A program made the position numbers and the translations under genes. The notes beneath the pieces were generated by a model. The model searched no databases. It saw nothing but the letters and a program-made list of their open reading frames with translations, and was not told where the DNA came from. Source: an uncultured Clostridia bacterium (GTDB lineage Bacteria; Bacillota; Clostridia; HGM11327). Taken from it: DNA of 7,202 nucleotides. How positions within the stretch are numbered: position 1 is the stretch's first letter; each line of letters begins with the position of its first letter. The stretch covers positions 1 to 7,202 of the forward strand of contig CAJLXE010000077.1 in assembly GCA_905210525.1 (NCBI GenBank). Direction: 5' to 3'. Below, one piece after another: positions 5,310 to 7,202 of this stretch.

Positions 5310-6794
5310 ATGGACAAAATAGGTTTTGACAATCAAAAGTATATCGACATTCAATCCGCAAAAATCAAAGAACGTATATCACAATTCGGCGGAAAACTTT
5401 ATCTTGAATTTGGAGGAAAATTATTTGACGATTATCATGCATCAAGAGTTCTCCCCGGATTCAAACCGGACAGCAAAGTAAAAATGCTTATGAATCTTAA
5501 AGACCAAGCGGAAATTGTAATAGTAATAAGCGCAAACGACATAGAAAGCAACAAACTCAGAGGTGATCTTGGGATAACGTACGACCTTGACATTCTCAGA
5601 CTTATAGATGCATTCAGGGGTATCGGTCTTTATGTAGGAAGCGTTGTTATCACTCATTACGGCGGTCAGCACGCCGCGGTAGCATTTGAAAAAAGGCTTC
5701 TTGCCCTCGGTCTTAAAGTATATAAGCATTACCCTATAGAAGGTTATCCTTCAAATATATCGCTTATAATAAGTGATGACGGATACGGCAAAAATGACTA
5801 CATAGAGACCACTCGTTCATTGGTTGTAATAACTGCGCCGGGTCCGGGAAGCGGCAAAATGGCAACTTGCCTGTCACAGCTCTATCATGAACATAAACGC
5901 GGAATAAAAGCGGGGTACGCCAAATTTGAAACGTTCCCCATATGGAACATTCCGCTCAAGCATCCCACAAACCTTGCCTATGAAGCGGCAACTGCGGATC
6001 TCAACGATGTAAATATGATAGACCCGTTTCATCTTGATGCATACGGCATAACAACCGTAAACTATAACCGCGATGTTGAAATATTCCCTGTTCTTGACGC
6101 TATGTTTAAACAGATATATGGATATTCTCCGTATAAATCGCCTACCGATATGGGTGTTAATATGGCAGGCAACTGCATTTGTGACGATGAAGTTGTGCGT
6201 TTTGCGTCCAAGCAGGAGATAATACGTCGCTATTATAAAGCTATGTGCAAAAAAGTGCAGGGAGTGGGTTCAGCCGATGAAGTATATAAAACAGAACTGC
6301 TCATGAAGCAGGCGGGATGTTCGCCTGATGACCGTAAATGCATAGGTGCAGCATTAAAGAAGGAAGCTGAAACAGGCGCTCCGGCAGTAGCAATAGAATT
6401 GAATGACGGACGCATAGTTACAGGAAAAACATCTTCTCTGCTGGGTGCGTCATCTGCCGTTCTTCTCAACGCGCTTAAAGCAATAGGAAATATTCCGGAA
6501 GAAGTAACTCTCATATCCCCTAAAATTATAGAACCTGTGCAGAACTTAAAAACAGAATTTCTCGGCAATCACAATCCGCGTCTGCACACGGACGAAGTAC
6601 TTGTAGCGCTTTCCATATGTGCCGCAACAGACGAATATGCCAAATGCGCAATGGAACAGCTTCACAAGCTGGCAGGATGTGAGGCTCATTCGACGGTTAT
6701 GTTGTCTCAGACGGATGAAAATACATTCCGCAAGCTCGGAGTTAACCTGACTTGCGAACCTAAATATCAGAATAAAAAGCTGTTTCACGGCTGA
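5310..6794 (+). CDS. UPF0371 (DUF1846) family protein
   Basis: A 494-residue cytosolic protein with no signal peptide, full length for the UPF0371/DUF1846 family (about 500 residues). The start (MDKIGFDNQKYIDIQSAKIK), a FGGKLYLEFGGKLFDDYHAS segment (about 26-45), FKPDSKVKML (about 51-60), and the glycine-rich APGPGSGKMATCLSQLYHEH (about 176-195) followed by FETFPIWN are all family-typical. Structures of family members are known, but the biochemical role is not established; the GPGSGK loop (178-183) suggests phosphate or nucleotide binding without being a full Walker A. The ATG at 5310 has AAAGG 14 bases upstream, a rather long spacing, and no better in-frame start exists. It is divergent from the phage cluster and is followed after 31 bases by the YdbC-like gene, with which it is probably cotranscribed. 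Confidence 0.93.
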   Translation: MDKIGFDNQKYIDIQSAKIKERISQFGGKLYLEFGGKLFDDYHASRVLPGFKPDSKVKMLMNLKDQAEIVIVISANDIESNKLRGDLGITYDLDILRLIDAFRGIGLYVGSVVITHYGGQHAAVAFEKRLLALGLKVYKHYPIEGYPSNISLIISDDGYGKNDYIETTRSLVVITAPGPGSGKMATCLSQLYHEHKRGIKAGYAKFETFPIWNIPLKHPTNLAYEAATADLNDVNMIDPFHLDAYGITTVNYNRDVEIFPVLDAMFKQIYGYSPYKSPTDMGVNMAGNCICDDEVVRFASKQEIIRRYYKAMCKKVQGVGSADEVYKTELLMKQAGCSPDDRKCIGAALKKEAETGAPAVAIELNDGRIVTGKTSSLLGASSAVLLNALKAIGNIPEEVTLISPKIIEPVQNLKTEFLGNHNPRLHTDEVLVALSICAATDEYAKCAMEQLHKLAGCEAHSTVMLSQTDENTFRKLGVNLTCEPKYQNKKLFHG

Positions 6795-6800
6795 TATAAT
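6792..6800 (+). promoter_or_regulatory. Extended -10 candidate overlapping the UPF0371 stop codon
   Basis: TGATATAAT (6792-6800) uses the TGA stop codon as the TG of an extended -10, followed by a perfect TATAAT. The -35 position (ATAAAA) is poor. Transcription would begin near 6807, just before the AAGGAG (6813-6818) of the next gene, and could supply extra YdbC-like protein independently of UPF0371. Confidence 0.3.
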
Positions 6801-6825
6801 TATTTAATACATAAGGAGAAATAAA

Positions 6826-7047
6826 ATGGCAGAATTCAAATATGAAATAGTAGAAAATGTCGGAATAATATCTTCCGGTGCAAGGGGCTGGAATAAAGAG
6901 CTTAACTTTATAAGCTGGAACGACAGAGAACCTAAATTTGATATCCGTGATTGGACAGAAGACCATTCAAGAATGGGAAAAGGCGTATCTCTTACAAAAG
7001 AAGAACTTATAGCATTGCGTGATCTGCTTAATTCGTTAAAACTGTAA
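6826..7047 (+). CDS. ydbC: YdbC-like PC4-family single-stranded nucleic acid binding protein
   Basis: A 73-residue protein with the PC4/p15 coactivator-like fold of the bacterial YdbC group. The pattern is FKYEIVENVGIIS, then GWNKELNFISWNDREPKFDI, RDWTEDHSRMGKGVSLT and a C-terminal helix. GW.KELN..SWND..PK.DIR.W..DH..MGKG matches the Lactococcus lactis YdbC pattern as I recall it. That protein binds single-stranded DNA as a dimer. The AAGGAG site lies 7 bases before the ATG. It follows UPF0371 by 31 bases on the same strand and probably shares its transcript. The likely role is handling ssDNA during replication, repair or transcription, inferred from the family. Confidence 0.93.
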   Translation: MAEFKYEIVENVGIISSGARGWNKELNFISWNDREPKFDIRDWTEDHSRMGKGVSLTKEELIALRDLLNSLKL

Positions 7048-7101
7048 TCATAATACTGAATGTTGTTCTGGTTAAAAGCAGAACCAAGAAACGGAGTTAA
7101 C

Positions 7102-7202
7102 ATGAAGAATAAAATTTTAATATTAATTCTTGCGTTTATGCTCGCATTTGTATGTGTAGGCTGTGAACCGGATACCGGCGGTTATACAGGTCCGTGGTGG
7201 AC
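7102..7202 (+). CDS. N-terminus of a small lipoprotein (partial, 3' end outside window)
   Basis: The visible 33 codons start with MKNK, followed by a hydrophobic run (ILILILAFMLAFVCV) and then GC, giving a lipobox-like VCVGC with the lipidated cysteine at residue 21. The position -3 to the cysteine is itself Cys, which is not typical. The first mature residues are EPDTGGYTGPWW. GGAG lies 5 bases before the ATG, and the gene starts 54 bases after the YdbC-like stop. It is probably anchored to the outer face of the membrane. No function can be assigned from the visible part. Confidence 0.75.
   Translation, partial: MKNKILILILAFMLAFVCVGCEPDTGGYTGPWW

Noticed and set aside
7065..7084. Hairpin GTTCTG / CAGAAC between the YdbC-like and lipoprotein genes as a terminator
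   Set aside because: Only 6 bp, competes with an alternative 5-bp pairing, and has no following U tract.
1..7202. CRISPR arrays, tRNA, rRNA, insertion sequences
   Set aside because: No regularly spaced repeats, no cloverleaf or rRNA-like segment and no transposase frame were seen on either strand.

Overview
The window looks like chromosomal DNA of a moderately AT-rich Gram-positive anaerobe of the Clostridia type. The grounds are strong AAGGAG-type ribosome binding sites, many short A/T runs, a UPF0371 (DUF1846) gene followed by a YdbC/PC4-like gene, a lipoprotein signal, and phage genes of the kinds common in clostridial prophages. I cannot name the genus from sequence alone.

Layout: (1) Bases 1-54 hold the last 17 codons of an unidentified plus-strand gene. 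It converges on the phage cluster at a perfect 13-bp hairpin (73-106) that probably terminates both directions. (2) Bases 109-5041 are a compact minus-strand phage structural cluster. In transcription order it holds a scaffold-like protein (5041-4433), an N4-gp56 family major capsid protein (4270-3038), a 477-residue beta-propeller-like tail or head-completion protein (2946-1513), a 219-residue possible fibre/adsorption protein (1449-790), a 74-residue unknown (755-531) and a Cp-1-type holin (510-109). All six frames are open, and five of the six have a conventional ribosome binding site. (3) Bases 5042-5309 are a divergent control region with promoter candidates on both strands and several dyads. 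(4) Bases 5310-7047 carry UPF0371 and the YdbC-like ssDNA-binding protein, closely spaced on the plus strand. The start of a small lipoprotein gene (7102 onward) runs off the end.

How the genes fit together: scaffold and capsid protein would build a shell, the propeller protein would sit at the portal vertex or tail, the 219-residue protein could bind a surface, and the holin would open the membrane. Missing from the visible cluster are terminase, portal, maturation protease, head-tail adaptors, tape measure, integrase, repressor, replication genes and endolysin. The cluster is closed on one side by a terminator and a convergent gene, and on the other by a divergent housekeeping-type gene. 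It is therefore either a prophage remnant that kept only late genes, or a small retained capsid-forming cassette (satellite- or gene-transfer-agent-like) whose partners lie elsewhere. The window cannot decide between these.

The most unusual regulatory details are a hairpin lying exactly between an otherwise too-distant Shine-Dalgarno and the start codon of the propeller gene, a GC-rich non-terminator hairpin just after the capsid gene, and a 162-base structured capsid leader.
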